Source of the DNA: Streptomyces sp. NRRL S-31
GTDB lineage: Bacteria > Actinomycetota > Actinomycetes > Streptomycetales > Streptomycetaceae
Assembly: GCF_000718775.1 (NCBI RefSeq)
Contig: NZ_JOCB01000151.1
Span: 1 to 12,718 of the forward strand
DNA: 12,718 bases
Direction: 5' to 3'
Positions 1 through 6,947 of this stretch are shown one piece after another. A program made the translations under genes and the position numbers. Numbering within the stretch: the first letter of the stretch is position 1; each line of letters begins with the position of its first letter. Under the pieces are notes generated by a model, which saw nothing but the letters and a program-made list of their open reading frames with translations, made no database searches and was not told the origin of the DNA.

Positions 1-88
1 CCCCCACCCCCACCCCCCAGCCCGCCGGACCGGGGACCGTCCGGGCGTCGCTGGTGGGGGCGGGGCGGGCGGATGACGTGGGGCGGTC
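1..88. other. Short region before the first gene, possibly the end of an upstream CDS
   Basis: This 88-base stretch begins with a C-run interrupted by single A bases and ends with G-rich runs just before the first start codon. Two + strand frames enter from the left edge and stay open. One stops at TGA 74-76; the other stops at TGA 90-92 and would give an ATGA overlap with the first gene. Both have G/C-rich third positions, so either could be the Pro/Thr- or Pro/His-rich tail of an upstream gene, but I cannot choose between them. No clear -35/-10 pair is visible, so the operon promoter probably lies outside the window. The only ribosome-binding candidate is the GGGGCGG just before ATG 89. Confidence 0.3.
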
Positions 89-1207
89 ATGACCGGACGC
101 CGTATCGAGGGGCTCCTCCTCGGGCTCGCCGCCGGGGACGCCGCCGGCTGGCCCGCCGCCCGGCACCGTGCCGCCCGCATGCCGGAGTGGACCCGCCGCC
201 TCACCCGGGAGCTGGACACCTTCGCCGAGCAGAACGCCACCACCACCCTGCCGGTGCCGATCGCCCTCAACCAGCCTCCCGAGCCCCTCCGCCTCGGCCC
301 CTCCGACGACGCCGAGTGGGCGGTGTTCGCCGCGGAGGCGGTACTGCGGGCCGGTGACGACGACGCGCTCGGCGACCTCAGCCGGGAGCGCCGTACCCGC
401 GCCGCCATCGACCTCACCTGGACCGCCGTGGCCGCGGAAGTCGCCGCCGCGGCGGACCGCGCGCCCGAGATCGAGTCCGCCGTGCTCCCCCTGCGCGCCC
501 GGATCTCCGTCCGCGCCGGACTCGGCAACCTCGCCACCGGTCTGCGCCCGCCCGCCACCGGCCACGACAACCCGCACTACTTCGACGACGCGGCCTGCGT
601 CCGCGCCTGCGTCCTCGCCGTGGCCCACCCCGGCGACCCCGCGCGGGCCGCCGCGCTCGCCGAGTTCGACGCCCGTTACACCCAGGACGGCGACGGCGTG
701 CACGGCGCGCGGGCCATGGCGGCGGCCCTCTCGCTCGCCCTCGCCGACGCGGACACGGACACCTGCGTCACCGCCGCGCTGGCCGAACTCCCGCCGGACA
801 CGGAGATCGGCCGCAACGCCCGGCACGCGCTCGCCCTGGCCGGGGAGGGCGGCTCCGCCTTCGCCCTGGTTCCGCTCCTGGAGCACCAGATCGTCGACCA
901 CGTCTACAGCTACGGCATCGCCGCCGCCGAGACCGTCCCCGTCGCCCTCGCCCTGGCCACCGCCGCCCGCGGCCGGATCGCCGAGGCGGTACCGGCCGCC
1001 GCCTGCCTGTCCCGGGTCGCCGACTCCGCCCCCGCCCTCGCGGGCGCCCTCACCGGGGCGCTCGGCGGCGGTGCGGCCGTCCCCGGGAGCTGGCGGGACG
1101 CCTGCCGCACCCTGCCCGGCTGCACCCTGCCCCGCCTCACCGGAACCGACCTGGTGGAACTCGCCGGACTCCTGGAAGCCGCGCAACCGGCCCGCCCAGG
1201 AGGATGA
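89..1207 (+). CDS. ADP-ribosylglycohydrolase family protein (first paralogue, degenerate metal site)
   Basis: The 372-residue protein resembles the DraG/ARH fold, in which a dinuclear Mg/Mn site hydrolyses the N- or O-glycosidic bond to ADP-ribose or related ribosyl groups. The N-terminal GLAAGDAAG (residues 12-20) matches the family's GxxxGDAxG helix. SDDA at 72-75 sits where the usual TDDT metal motif is expected. Near the C-terminus, the segment normally reading D-x-D-S is RVADS (309-313): Asp312 is kept but Val310 replaces the first Asp. It may therefore bind metal poorly, use a different substrate, or be a non-catalytic partner. The start is ATG 89, preceded by GGGGCGG. It is the first of six tightly packed genes; AGGAGG at its very end serves the next one. 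The family call is fairly safe; the substrate is unknown. It is probably cytoplasmic, as no signal peptide or membrane segment is seen. Confidence 0.8.
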   Translation: MTGRRIEGLLLGLAAGDAAGWPAARHRAARMPEWTRRLTRELDTFAEQNATTTLPVPIALNQPPEPLRLGPSDDAEWAVFAAEAVLRAGDDDALGDLSRERRTRAAIDLTWTAVAAEVAAAADRAPEIESAVLPLRARISVRAGLGNLATGLRPPATGHDNPHYFDDAACVRACVLAVAHPGDPARAAALAEFDARYTQDGDGVHGARAMAAALSLALADADTDTCVTAALAELPPDTEIGRNARHALALAGEGGSAFALVPLLEHQIVDHVYSYGIAAAETVPVALALATAARGRIAEAVPAAACLSRVADSAPALAGALTGALGGGAAVPGSWRDACRTLPGCTLPRLTGTDLVELAGLLEAAQPARPGG

Positions 1208-1215
1208 TTCGGGGC

Positions 1216-2391
1216 ATGACGCCCAAAGAAGAAGAACTCGCCGGCGCCTGTCTGGACCAGCGGATCACCGGAGCGCTCGTCGGAGCCGCCGTCGGCGACG
1301 CCCTCGGCGGCCCGGTCGAGGGCTACTCCCCCGACCAGATCGCCGAGCGCCACGGCGGTCGCGTCCACGGGATCGTCGGACCCTGGCACGGCGACGCCTG
1401 GCGCACCGCCCGCCCCATCGCCCCGTACCACAAGGGCGACGGCCACGTCACCGACGACACCCTGATGACGCACGCGCTGGTCCGGGTCTACGACCGGGTC
1501 CGCGACCACCTCGACGCGTACGCGATCGCCGACCACCTGGTCCCGGACCTGATGACGAACCCCCGCTGGATCCCGGAGCTGGAGGCCGAGGCGCTGCCCC
1601 TGCACCGCCTCTTCCTCGCCGAGAAGTGGCTGGTGACCCGGCTGGCCCACGGGCACGCCGATCCCCGGGAGGCGGGCGTCGGCAACATCGTCAACTGCGG
1701 TGCCGCGATGTACATGGCCCCGGTCGGACTGGTCAACGCGGGCGACCCGGCCGCCGCCTACGCCGAGGCGCTGGACGTCGCCGGTGCGCACCAGTCGTCG
1801 TACGGCAGGGAGGCGGCCGGTGTCCTCGCGGCGGCGGTGGCCGCGGCGACCACGCCCGGCGCGACCCCGGACTCGGTGGTGGCCGTCTGTCTGTCGCTGG
1901 CCAGGGACGGCACCCGCACCGCGATCGAGCGGGTCTGCGAAGTCGCCGCCCGGCACCGGGAGTTCGAGTCGGCGCTCGGCCCGCTGCGCGCGGCGGTGGC
2001 GCCGTACGACACGGTCGGCCCCGACTACCGCGCCCCCTCGCTCGCCGCCCGCCGCCCCTCCCGGCTGCACTCCGTCGAGGAACTCCCCATCGCCCTCGGC
2101 ATGGTGGTCGTCTCCGGCGGCGACTACCGGCACGCCGTGCTCGGCTCGGTCAACTACGGCCGTGACTGCGACTCGATCGCCACGATGGCCGGCGCCGTCG
2201 CGGGTGCGCTCGGCTCGCCCGTCCCGGAGGACTGGGCGAAGGCGGTGGCGGAGGCCAGCCGGCTGGACCTGTGGGAGCCGGCCCGCACGCTCACCGAGGT
2301 CACGCGGGAGGTCTTCCGGCGGGACGTGGACCGGCGCCGCGCCCACGAGCGGGCGTTCGCGGCACTCGGAGGCACCGCATGCTCCGCCTGA
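1216..2391 (+). CDS. ADP-ribosylglycohydrolase family protein (second paralogue, intact metal motifs)
   Basis: This 391-residue protein is the most canonical of the three DraG/ARH-like hydrolases. It has GAAVGDALGG (23-32), TDDT (79-82) and RDCDS (316-320), the last two being the expected metal-binding Asp motifs. It probably cleaves a ribosyl or ADP-ribosyl glycosidic bond in the cytoplasm; the actual substrate cannot be read from sequence. I chose ATG 1216 because AGGAGG (1198-1203) precedes it by 12 bases. An in-frame ATG at 1204, overlapping the previous stop as ATGA, would have that AGGAGG directly abutting it with no spacer; using it adds four residues. The 3' end overlaps the third paralogue by 13 bases, so translation is likely coupled. 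The protein clearly differs from both neighbours, so this is an old duplication or a recruited set rather than a recent tandem copy. Confidence 0.87.
   Translation: MTPKEEELAGACLDQRITGALVGAAVGDALGGPVEGYSPDQIAERHGGRVHGIVGPWHGDAWRTARPIAPYHKGDGHVTDDTLMTHALVRVYDRVRDHLDAYAIADHLVPDLMTNPRWIPELEAEALPLHRLFLAEKWLVTRLAHGHADPREAGVGNIVNCGAAMYMAPVGLVNAGDPAAAYAEALDVAGAHQSSYGREAAGVLAAAVAAATTPGATPDSVVAVCLSLARDGTRTAIERVCEVAARHREFESALGPLRAAVAPYDTVGPDYRAPSLAARRPSRLHSVEELPIALGMVVVSGGDYRHAVLGSVNYGRDCDSIATMAGAVAGALGSPVPEDWAKAVAEASRLDLWEPARTLTEVTREVFRRDVDRRRAHERAFAALGGTACSA
2368..2372 (+). promoter_or_regulatory. Ribosome binding site inside the upstream gene
   Basis: GGAGG lies inside the end of the second hydrolase gene, six bases before ATG 2379. 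It fixes the start of the third hydrolase, although the same frame is open further upstream to 2271. Confidence 0.7.
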
Positions 2392-3878
2392 CCTGGGTCC
2401 AGCCGGAGGACCTGCTGGGCCACGAACTCCGCCAGGCACGGCTGGACGGCCGCCAGCCGGCCCGGATCGAGGCACGGTGGCGCGCGGCCGGCGGCCCGGA
2501 CGCCCCGGAGCGGTCGGGTGCCTCCCCGCACGGCGTCTCGCGCTATCTGCGCCTCCTGGCGGAGGACCTGCTCGACGAACTCGCCGACCTGCCGAGCGCG
2601 TTGTCCGAGGACGAGCCGACGGACCTGGCCCGCGTCAAGGCCCTGTGCGCCGACTGGCCGGCCGCGCCGCCGAGCCGCACGGAGCCGGCGTCACGCGAGC
2701 GCGAGCCCGAGCACGGGCACGGGCACGGGCACGGGCACGAACACGGGCGGGAACAGGGAAACGAACACGGACACGGGCACGGGCGGGAACAGGGAGACGG
2801 GCAAGGGCACGGGGCGGACCGCCTCCCGGCCGCCCTGGAAGCCGCCTGGCTGGGCCGGGCCATCGGCTGCCTCCTCGGCAAACCCGTCGAGAAACTCCCC
2901 CTCGACGGCATCCGCGCCCTCGCCCGGGCGGCCGGCAACTGGCCCCTCACCGCCTACTTCACGGCCCGGGGCGTCCCCGCGGACCTCCTCGCCGCGTACC
3001 CCTGGAACCGCCGCTCGACCGCCACCTCCCTCGCCGAGAACATCGACGGCATGCCCGAGGACGACGACCTCGACTACCCCCTGCTGAACCTCCTTCTCCT
3101 CCAGCGGCACGGCAAGGGCTTCACCACCGACGACGTGGCCCGGCTCTGGCTGGACGAACTCCCGCCCGGCCGCGCCTTCACCGCCGAACGCCTCGCCCTC
3201 CGCAACCTCCTCGCCGGTGTCGAGCCCCCGCACACGGCCCGCCACCGCAACCCGTTCCGCGAGTGGATCGGCGCCCTGATCCGTGCCGACGTGCACGGCT
3301 GGACCAACCCGGGCGACCCGGCCGCCGCCGCCGAACAGGCGCACCGTGACGCGGTCCTCACCCACACCGCCAACGGCGTGTACGCCGCGATGTTCGCCGC
3401 CGCCGTCATCGCGACCGCCGCCACCGGCACCCACGACGTGCACGCCTGTCTGCGCGCCGGCCGCGCGGTGGTCCCGCCCCGCTCCCGGCTGGCGGCGGCC
3501 GTCGACCACGCCGTCCGGCTGGCCGCGAGCACGGAGGACTTCGCGGAGGTGGTGGACCGGCTGCACGCCCGCTACGCCCCCGCCCACCACTGGGTGCACG
3601 CCGTCCCCAACACCGCCCTGATCGCCGCCGCCCTCACCCACGCCGACGGCGACTTCGCCGGCTCCGTCTGCCGTGTCGTGTCCGGCGGCTGGGACACCGA
3701 CTCCAACGGCGCGACGGCCGGTAGCGTCGCCGGCCTCCTCGCCGGCACCCCCGACGCGCTGGAAGACCGCTGGCGCGCTCCGCTGAAGAACCGGCTCGCC
3801 AGCACCGTCGCCGACTTCGACGGCACCGGCTTCGACACCCTCGCCCGGCTCACCCACCTGGAGGCGACCCGCTCATGA
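2379..3878 (+). CDS. ADP-ribosylglycohydrolase family protein (third paralogue) with His-Gly-rich linker
   Basis: The 499-residue protein has three parts. Residues 1-105 are a charged, largely helical N-terminal region I do not recognise. Residues 112-144 are a His/Gly/Glu-rich linker with ten His. From about residue 149 onward it is a DraG/ARH-like hydrolase domain. Here the first motif reads GCLLGKPVE (163-171) instead of GDALG, and the TDDT position is replaced by PEDDDLDYP (226-234). The C-terminal SGGWDTDS (435-442) is intact, so metal binding through Asp439 and Asp441 is likely. It therefore looks like a distinct subfamily, presumably active but on a different substrate or order in the pathway. 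ATG 2379 is set by GGAGG six bases upstream and overlaps the previous gene by 13 bases. The stop overlaps the next start as ATGA, and GGAGG 3860-3864 inside this gene serves the kinase. Confidence 0.83.
   Translation: MLRLTWVQPEDLLGHELRQARLDGRQPARIEARWRAAGGPDAPERSGASPHGVSRYLRLLAEDLLDELADLPSALSEDEPTDLARVKALCADWPAAPPSRTEPASREREPEHGHGHGHGHEHGREQGNEHGHGHGREQGDGQGHGADRLPAALEAAWLGRAIGCLLGKPVEKLPLDGIRALARAAGNWPLTAYFTARGVPADLLAAYPWNRRSTATSLAENIDGMPEDDDLDYPLLNLLLLQRHGKGFTTDDVARLWLDELPPGRAFTAERLALRNLLAGVEPPHTARHRNPFREWIGALIRADVHGWTNPGDPAAAAEQAHRDAVLTHTANGVYAAMFAAAVIATAATGTHDVHACLRAGRAVVPPRSRLAAAVDHAVRLAASTEDFAEVVDRLHARYAPAHHWVHAVPNTALIAAALTHADGDFAGSVCRVVSGGWDTDSNGATAGSVAGLLAGTPDALEDRWRAPLKNRLASTVADFDGTGFDTLARLTHLEATRS
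2712..2813 (+). repeat. CACGGG-type tandem repeat coding for a His-Gly linker
   Basis: Imperfect six-base units (CACGGG with variants CACGAA, CACGGA, CAAGGG) run in frame and encode alternating His-Gly. Over them lies a longer 36-base period: HGREQG occurs twice, 12 residues apart, at residues 122 and 134. Such tracts change length by slippage, so it is probably variable between strains. The unit keeps the reading frame because it is a multiple of three. Confidence 0.85.
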
Positions 3879-4768
3879 CCCACATCGCCGTCCTCGGCAG
3901 CACCAACATGGACCTCGTCACGTACGTCGGCAAGGCTCCGCAGCGCGGGGAGACCGTGACGGGGCGGGAGTTCCGTACGATCCCCGGCGGCAAGGGCGCC
4001 AACCAGGCGATCGCCGCGGCCCGCGCCGGCGCCACCGTCTCGATGATCGGCGCGGTCGGCAACGACGGATTCGGCGTGCGGCTGCGCGACACCCTCGAAC
4101 ACTCCGGTGTGGACACCGACTTCCTGCGCACGGTGGAGGGCCCGTCCGGCACCGCGCACATCGTGGTGGACGACGAGGGCGGCAACGCGATCGTCGTCAT
4201 CCCCGGTGCGAACGGCACCGTCGACCACCTCGCCCCCGGTGACGAGGGAGCGATCGCCTCCGCCGACGCCCTGCTGCTGCAACTGGAGGTGCCGCTCGCG
4301 GCGGTCGTCGCGGGCGCGGAGGCGGCCCGCCGGCACGGCGTCCGCACGATCCTCACCCCGTCCCCGGCCCAGCCGCTGCCGCCCGAACTGCTCGCCGCGA
4401 CGCGGCTGTTGGTGCCGAACGAGTACGAGGCGGTCACCCTCACCGGCCGTACCGACCCGCGCGAGGCGGCGGCCGCCCTGCTGGACCTGGTGCCGGAGGT
4501 CGTCGTCACGCTGGGCGCGACGGGCTGCCTGTACCTGGCCCGCGGCGCCGAACCGCTCGTGGTGCCCGCGCCCCGGGTGACCGCCGTCGACTCCACGGGC
4601 GCGGGCGACACCTTCGTCGGCGCGCTCGCCGTGGCCCTCGCCGAGGAGAAACCGGTGCGCGAGGCCCTGACCTGGGCCTCCGCCGCAGCGGCCGTCTCCG
4701 TGCAGCGGATGGGGGCGTCGGCGTCGATGCCGTACCGCCCGGAGATCGAGGCGCAGTACACCGCATGA
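3875..4768 (+). CDS. rbsK: Ribokinase-like PfkB family carbohydrate kinase
   Basis: The 297-residue protein, close to the family's usual length of about 300, phosphorylates a sugar with ATP, most likely D-ribose to ribose 5-phosphate. It has the ribokinase N-terminal pattern GSTNMDLV (8-15), the substrate-binding GGKGANQA (38-45) and the PfkB signature DSTGAGDTF (239-247), with Asp245 as the catalytic base. The start ATG overlaps the previous stop as ATGA, with GGAGG (3860-3864) ten bases upstream. Directly following three ribosyl-hydrolase-like genes, it probably handles the ribose they release. It could instead be a housekeeping ribokinase or a kinase for another pentose or nucleoside; the ribokinase-like motifs favour ribose but do not prove it. 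No ribose transporter gene is visible in the window. Confidence 0.86.
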   Translation: MTHIAVLGSTNMDLVTYVGKAPQRGETVTGREFRTIPGGKGANQAIAAARAGATVSMIGAVGNDGFGVRLRDTLEHSGVDTDFLRTVEGPSGTAHIVVDDEGGNAIVVIPGANGTVDHLAPGDEGAIASADALLLQLEVPLAAVVAGAEAARRHGVRTILTPSPAQPLPPELLAATRLLVPNEYEAVTLTGRTDPREAAAALLDLVPEVVVTLGATGCLYLARGAEPLVVPAPRVTAVDSTGAGDTFVGALAVALAEEKPVREALTWASAAAAVSVQRMGASASMPYRPEIEAQYTA

Positions 4769-6051
4769 GGACGACGAGTGAGACGGCTACGACGGGTACG
4801 ACGGGCATGACGGGTACGGCCGGCGGGACGCGGGCGACGGGCGGGGAGGGTACGGCGGTCCCCGGGGTTCCGGCCCTGGACGGGCTGCGGGTGCTGGATC
4901 TGGCGACCCTCTTCGCCGGGCCGATGGCCGCCACGCTGCTGGGTGACTTCGGCGCGGAAGTGATCAAGGTCGAGCATCCCCGGCGCCCCGACCCGTCCCG
5001 GGGCCACGGACCGGCCAAGGACGGCGTCGGTCTGTGGTGGAAGGTGCTCGGCCGGAACAAGCGGACCGTCACCCTCGACCTGTCCGCGCCCGGTGGCCGG
5101 GACGCCCTGCTGCGGCTCGCCGCCACCGCCGACGTGGTGATCGAGAACTTCCGCCCCGGGACCCTGGAGAGATGGGACCTCGGCTGGCCCGAGCTGTCGG
5201 CGGCCAACCCCCGGCTGGTCCTGGCCCGGGTCACCGCCTTCGGCCAGTTCGGGCCGTACGCGCGCCGCCCCGGTTTCGGCACCCTGGCGGAGGCGATGAG
5301 CGGCTTCGCGGCGGTGACCGGTGCGCCGGAGGCACCCCCGACCCTGCCGCCCTTCGGGCTCGCCGACGGCGTCGCGGGCCTGGCCACCGCGTACGCGGTG
5401 CTGACCGCCCTGACCGCACGCGAGCACACCGGCGCGGGCCAGGTGGTCGACATGGCGATCATCGAGCCGATCCTGGCCGTCCTCGGCCCCCACCCCACCT
5501 GGTACGACCAGCTCGGCTACGTCCAGGAGCGCACCGGGAACCGGTCCGCGAACAACGCGCCGCGCAACACCTACCGCACCGCCGACGGCACCTGGGTCGC
5601 CGTCTCCACCTCCGCGCAGTCGGTTGCCGAACGGGTGCTGCGGCTGGTGGGGCGCCCGGAACTGATCGAGGAACCGTGGTTCGCCACGGGCGCGGACCGG
5701 GCCGCCCACGCCGATGTGCTGGACGAGGCGGTCGGCTCCTGGATCGCGGCCCGCTCCCGCGCCGAGGTGCTCGCCGCCTTCGAGGAGGCTCAGGCCGCGG
5801 CGGCGCCCGTGCAGGACGTCCGGGACGTGCTGGCGGACCCGCAGTACCAGGCCCTGGACACGGTCACCACGGTCGCCGATCCGGAGCTGGGCCCGCTGCG
5901 CATGCAGAACGTCCTCTTCCGGCTCTCCGCGACGCCCGGCGCGATCCGCTGGGCCGGCCGCCCGCACGGCGCCGACACCGACGAGGTGCTCACGGAGCTG
6001 GGGTACGCCCCGGCCGACATCGCGGCCCTGCGCGCGGAGGGCGCCCTGTGA
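4765..6051 (+). CDS. Family III CoA-transferase (CaiB/BaiF type)
   Basis: The 428-residue protein moves CoA from a donor such as succinyl-CoA to a carboxylic acid through an aspartyl-CoA anhydride intermediate. Family features are LDGLRVLDLATLFAGPMAA near residues 38-56, GDFGAEVIKVEHP at about 60-72 and NFRPGTLERWDLG at 130-142. Asp201 in GLADGVAG aligns with the catalytic Asp of formyl-CoA transferase. Residues 2-33 form a Thr/Gly-rich low-complexity leader not typical of the family. The ATG overlaps the kinase stop as ATGA, but the nearest GAGG is 13 bases upstream, so the true start is less certain; ATG 4807 is an alternative without a better site. Coupling to the downstream lyase suggests the acid is activated here and cleaved next. 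The acid itself cannot be named; malate- or citramalate-like hydroxy acids fit because no hydratase gene is present. Confidence 0.85.
   Translation: MRTTSETATTGTTGMTGTAGGTRATGGEGTAVPGVPALDGLRVLDLATLFAGPMAATLLGDFGAEVIKVEHPRRPDPSRGHGPAKDGVGLWWKVLGRNKRTVTLDLSAPGGRDALLRLAATADVVIENFRPGTLERWDLGWPELSAANPRLVLARVTAFGQFGPYARRPGFGTLAEAMSGFAAVTGAPEAPPTLPPFGLADGVAGLATAYAVLTALTAREHTGAGQVVDMAIIEPILAVLGPHPTWYDQLGYVQERTGNRSANNAPRNTYRTADGTWVAVSTSAQSVAERVLRLVGRPELIEEPWFATGADRAAHADVLDEAVGSWIAARSRAEVLAAFEEAQAAAAPVQDVRDVLADPQYQALDTVTTVADPELGPLRMQNVLFRLSATPGAIRWAGRPHGADTDEVLTELGYAPADIAALRAEGAL
4768..4860 (+). repeat. Low-complexity ACGGGT/ACGACG tract at the start of the CoA-transferase gene
   Basis: Short units such as ACGACGGGT and ACGGGCATG recur in the first ~90 bases of the CoA-transferase gene and give a Thr/Gly/Ala-rich leader. 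The conserved fold begins only at about residue 36. The stretch is either a flexible extension or lies before the true start. Confidence 0.6.
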
Positions 6052-6860
6052 CCCGTACCCCGCTCACCTGGCTCTACGTTCCCGGTGACCGTCCGCACGT
6101 CGTGGCGAAGGCGCTGGCGGCGGGCGCCGACGTGGTGGTCGTCGACCTGGAGGACGCGGTCGCCCCGGACCGCAAGGAGTACGCCCGCGCGGCCACCGCC
6201 GAGCTGCTCGCGGAGTCCCACCCGGTCCCGGTACACGTCCGGGTGAACGCCCTGGACGGCCCGTGGGCCGCCGCCGATCTCGCCGCCCTGGCCCGCCTGC
6301 CGGGACTGTCCGGCCTGCGCCTGCCGAAGGTGACGGGCCCGGAGGAGGTGCGGCGGGTCGCGGTGGCCACACCGGTCCCCCTCTACGCGCTGCTGGAGTC
6401 GGCCCTCGGCGTCGAGCGCGCCTACGCCGTCGCCACCGCCCACCCCGCCCTGCGGGGCGTCTCCCTGGGCGAGGCCGACCTCCGGGCCGACCTGGGGGTA
6501 CGGGCCGACGCGGGGCTCGACTGGCCGCGCTCCCGGGTGATCACCGCCGCCCGTGCGGCGGGCCTCGCCCCGCCGCCGCAGTCGGTCCACCCCGACATCC
6601 GCGACCTGGACGGCCTCGCCGCGTCCTGCGCCCACGGCCGTGGCCTCGGCTTCCTGGGCCGGGCCGCGATCCACCCCCGGCAACTGCCGGTGATCGAGCG
6701 GGCCTACCTCCCCACGGAGGCGGAGATCGAACACGCGGAGGCGGTCGTCAAGGCGGCCTCGGGGAACGAGGGTGCCCAGGCCCTTCCCGACGGCCGCTTC
6801 GTCGACGCGGCGGCGGTGAACCTGGCCCGGCGGACGCTGGCGTCGGCGCACCGGGACTGA
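6048..6860 (+). CDS. CoA ester lyase, CitE/HpcH-HpaI family (malyl/citramalyl-CoA lyase-like)
   Basis: The 270-residue protein is a TIM-barrel lyase of the citrate lyase beta / malyl-CoA lyase family, which splits 3-hydroxyacyl-CoA esters into acetyl- or acyl-CoA and an oxo acid. LYVPGDRP (9-16), VDLEDAVAPD (32-41), HVRVN (63-67), Glu117 in ALLES, Glu142/Asp144 in GEADL and AIHPRQ (207-212) match the family's CoA-binding and Mg-binding positions. Family members usually have a DGxYxDxxDxxGL segment; here it is SVHPDIRDLDGL (179-190), a modest divergence. The start is GTG 6048 overlapping the previous stop as GTGA, with GGAGGG (6036-6041) six bases upstream; no ATG fits. It is the last gene of the operon, before a strong terminator. 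Stand-alone CitE-like proteins of this size also include thioesterases, so activity is inferred, not shown. Confidence 0.85.
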   Translation: MTRTPLTWLYVPGDRPHVVAKALAAGADVVVVDLEDAVAPDRKEYARAATAELLAESHPVPVHVRVNALDGPWAAADLAALARLPGLSGLRLPKVTGPEEVRRVAVATPVPLYALLESALGVERAYAVATAHPALRGVSLGEADLRADLGVRADAGLDWPRSRVITAARAAGLAPPPQSVHPDIRDLDGLAASCAHGRGLGFLGRAAIHPRQLPVIERAYLPTEAEIEHAEAVVKAASGNEGAQALPDGRFVDAAAVNLARRTLASAHRD

Positions 6861-6881
6861 CCGCGCGCCGCGGCCTGCCGC

Positions 6882-6939
6882 CCACACGACGGCGAGGGCG
6901 CCCGGTGCATCCCGGACGCCCTCGCCGTCTGTCGTGTGG
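6882..6939. terminator. Bidirectional terminator between convergent genes
   Basis: A long inverted repeat lies between the lyase stop and the lgt stop. The 12-base arm ACGGCGAGGGCG (6889-6900) pairs exactly with 6917-6928. After a four-base bulge (6929-6932), CCACACG (6882-6888) pairs with CGTGTGG (6933-6939). The loop contains two CCGG copies that can extend the stem. There is no clear U-run, but in high-GC actinobacteria such strong hairpins commonly end transcripts, and the position between facing genes supports use from both sides. Confidence 0.85.
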
Positions 6940-6947
6940 ACCGGCGG

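Noticed and set aside
1204..1218. ATG 1204 as start of the second hydrolase
   Set aside because: AGGAGG would touch the start codon with no spacer; ATG 1216 is better placed, though the difference is only four residues.
168..2165. Very long + strand open frame, Arg/Pro/Ser-rich, across the first two hydrolase genes
   Set aside because: It is the shifted frame of GC-rich coding DNA; its product has no family motifs, while the overlapping frames carry clear DraG/ARH motifs.
2712..2813. CRISPR-like repeat array
   Set aside because: Units are six bases, contiguous, in frame within a gene and without spacers.
3850..5967. 705-codon - strand open frame opposite the kinase and CoA-transferase
   Set aside because: It is the antisense shadow of high-GC3 genes, with low-complexity composition and no recognisable domain.
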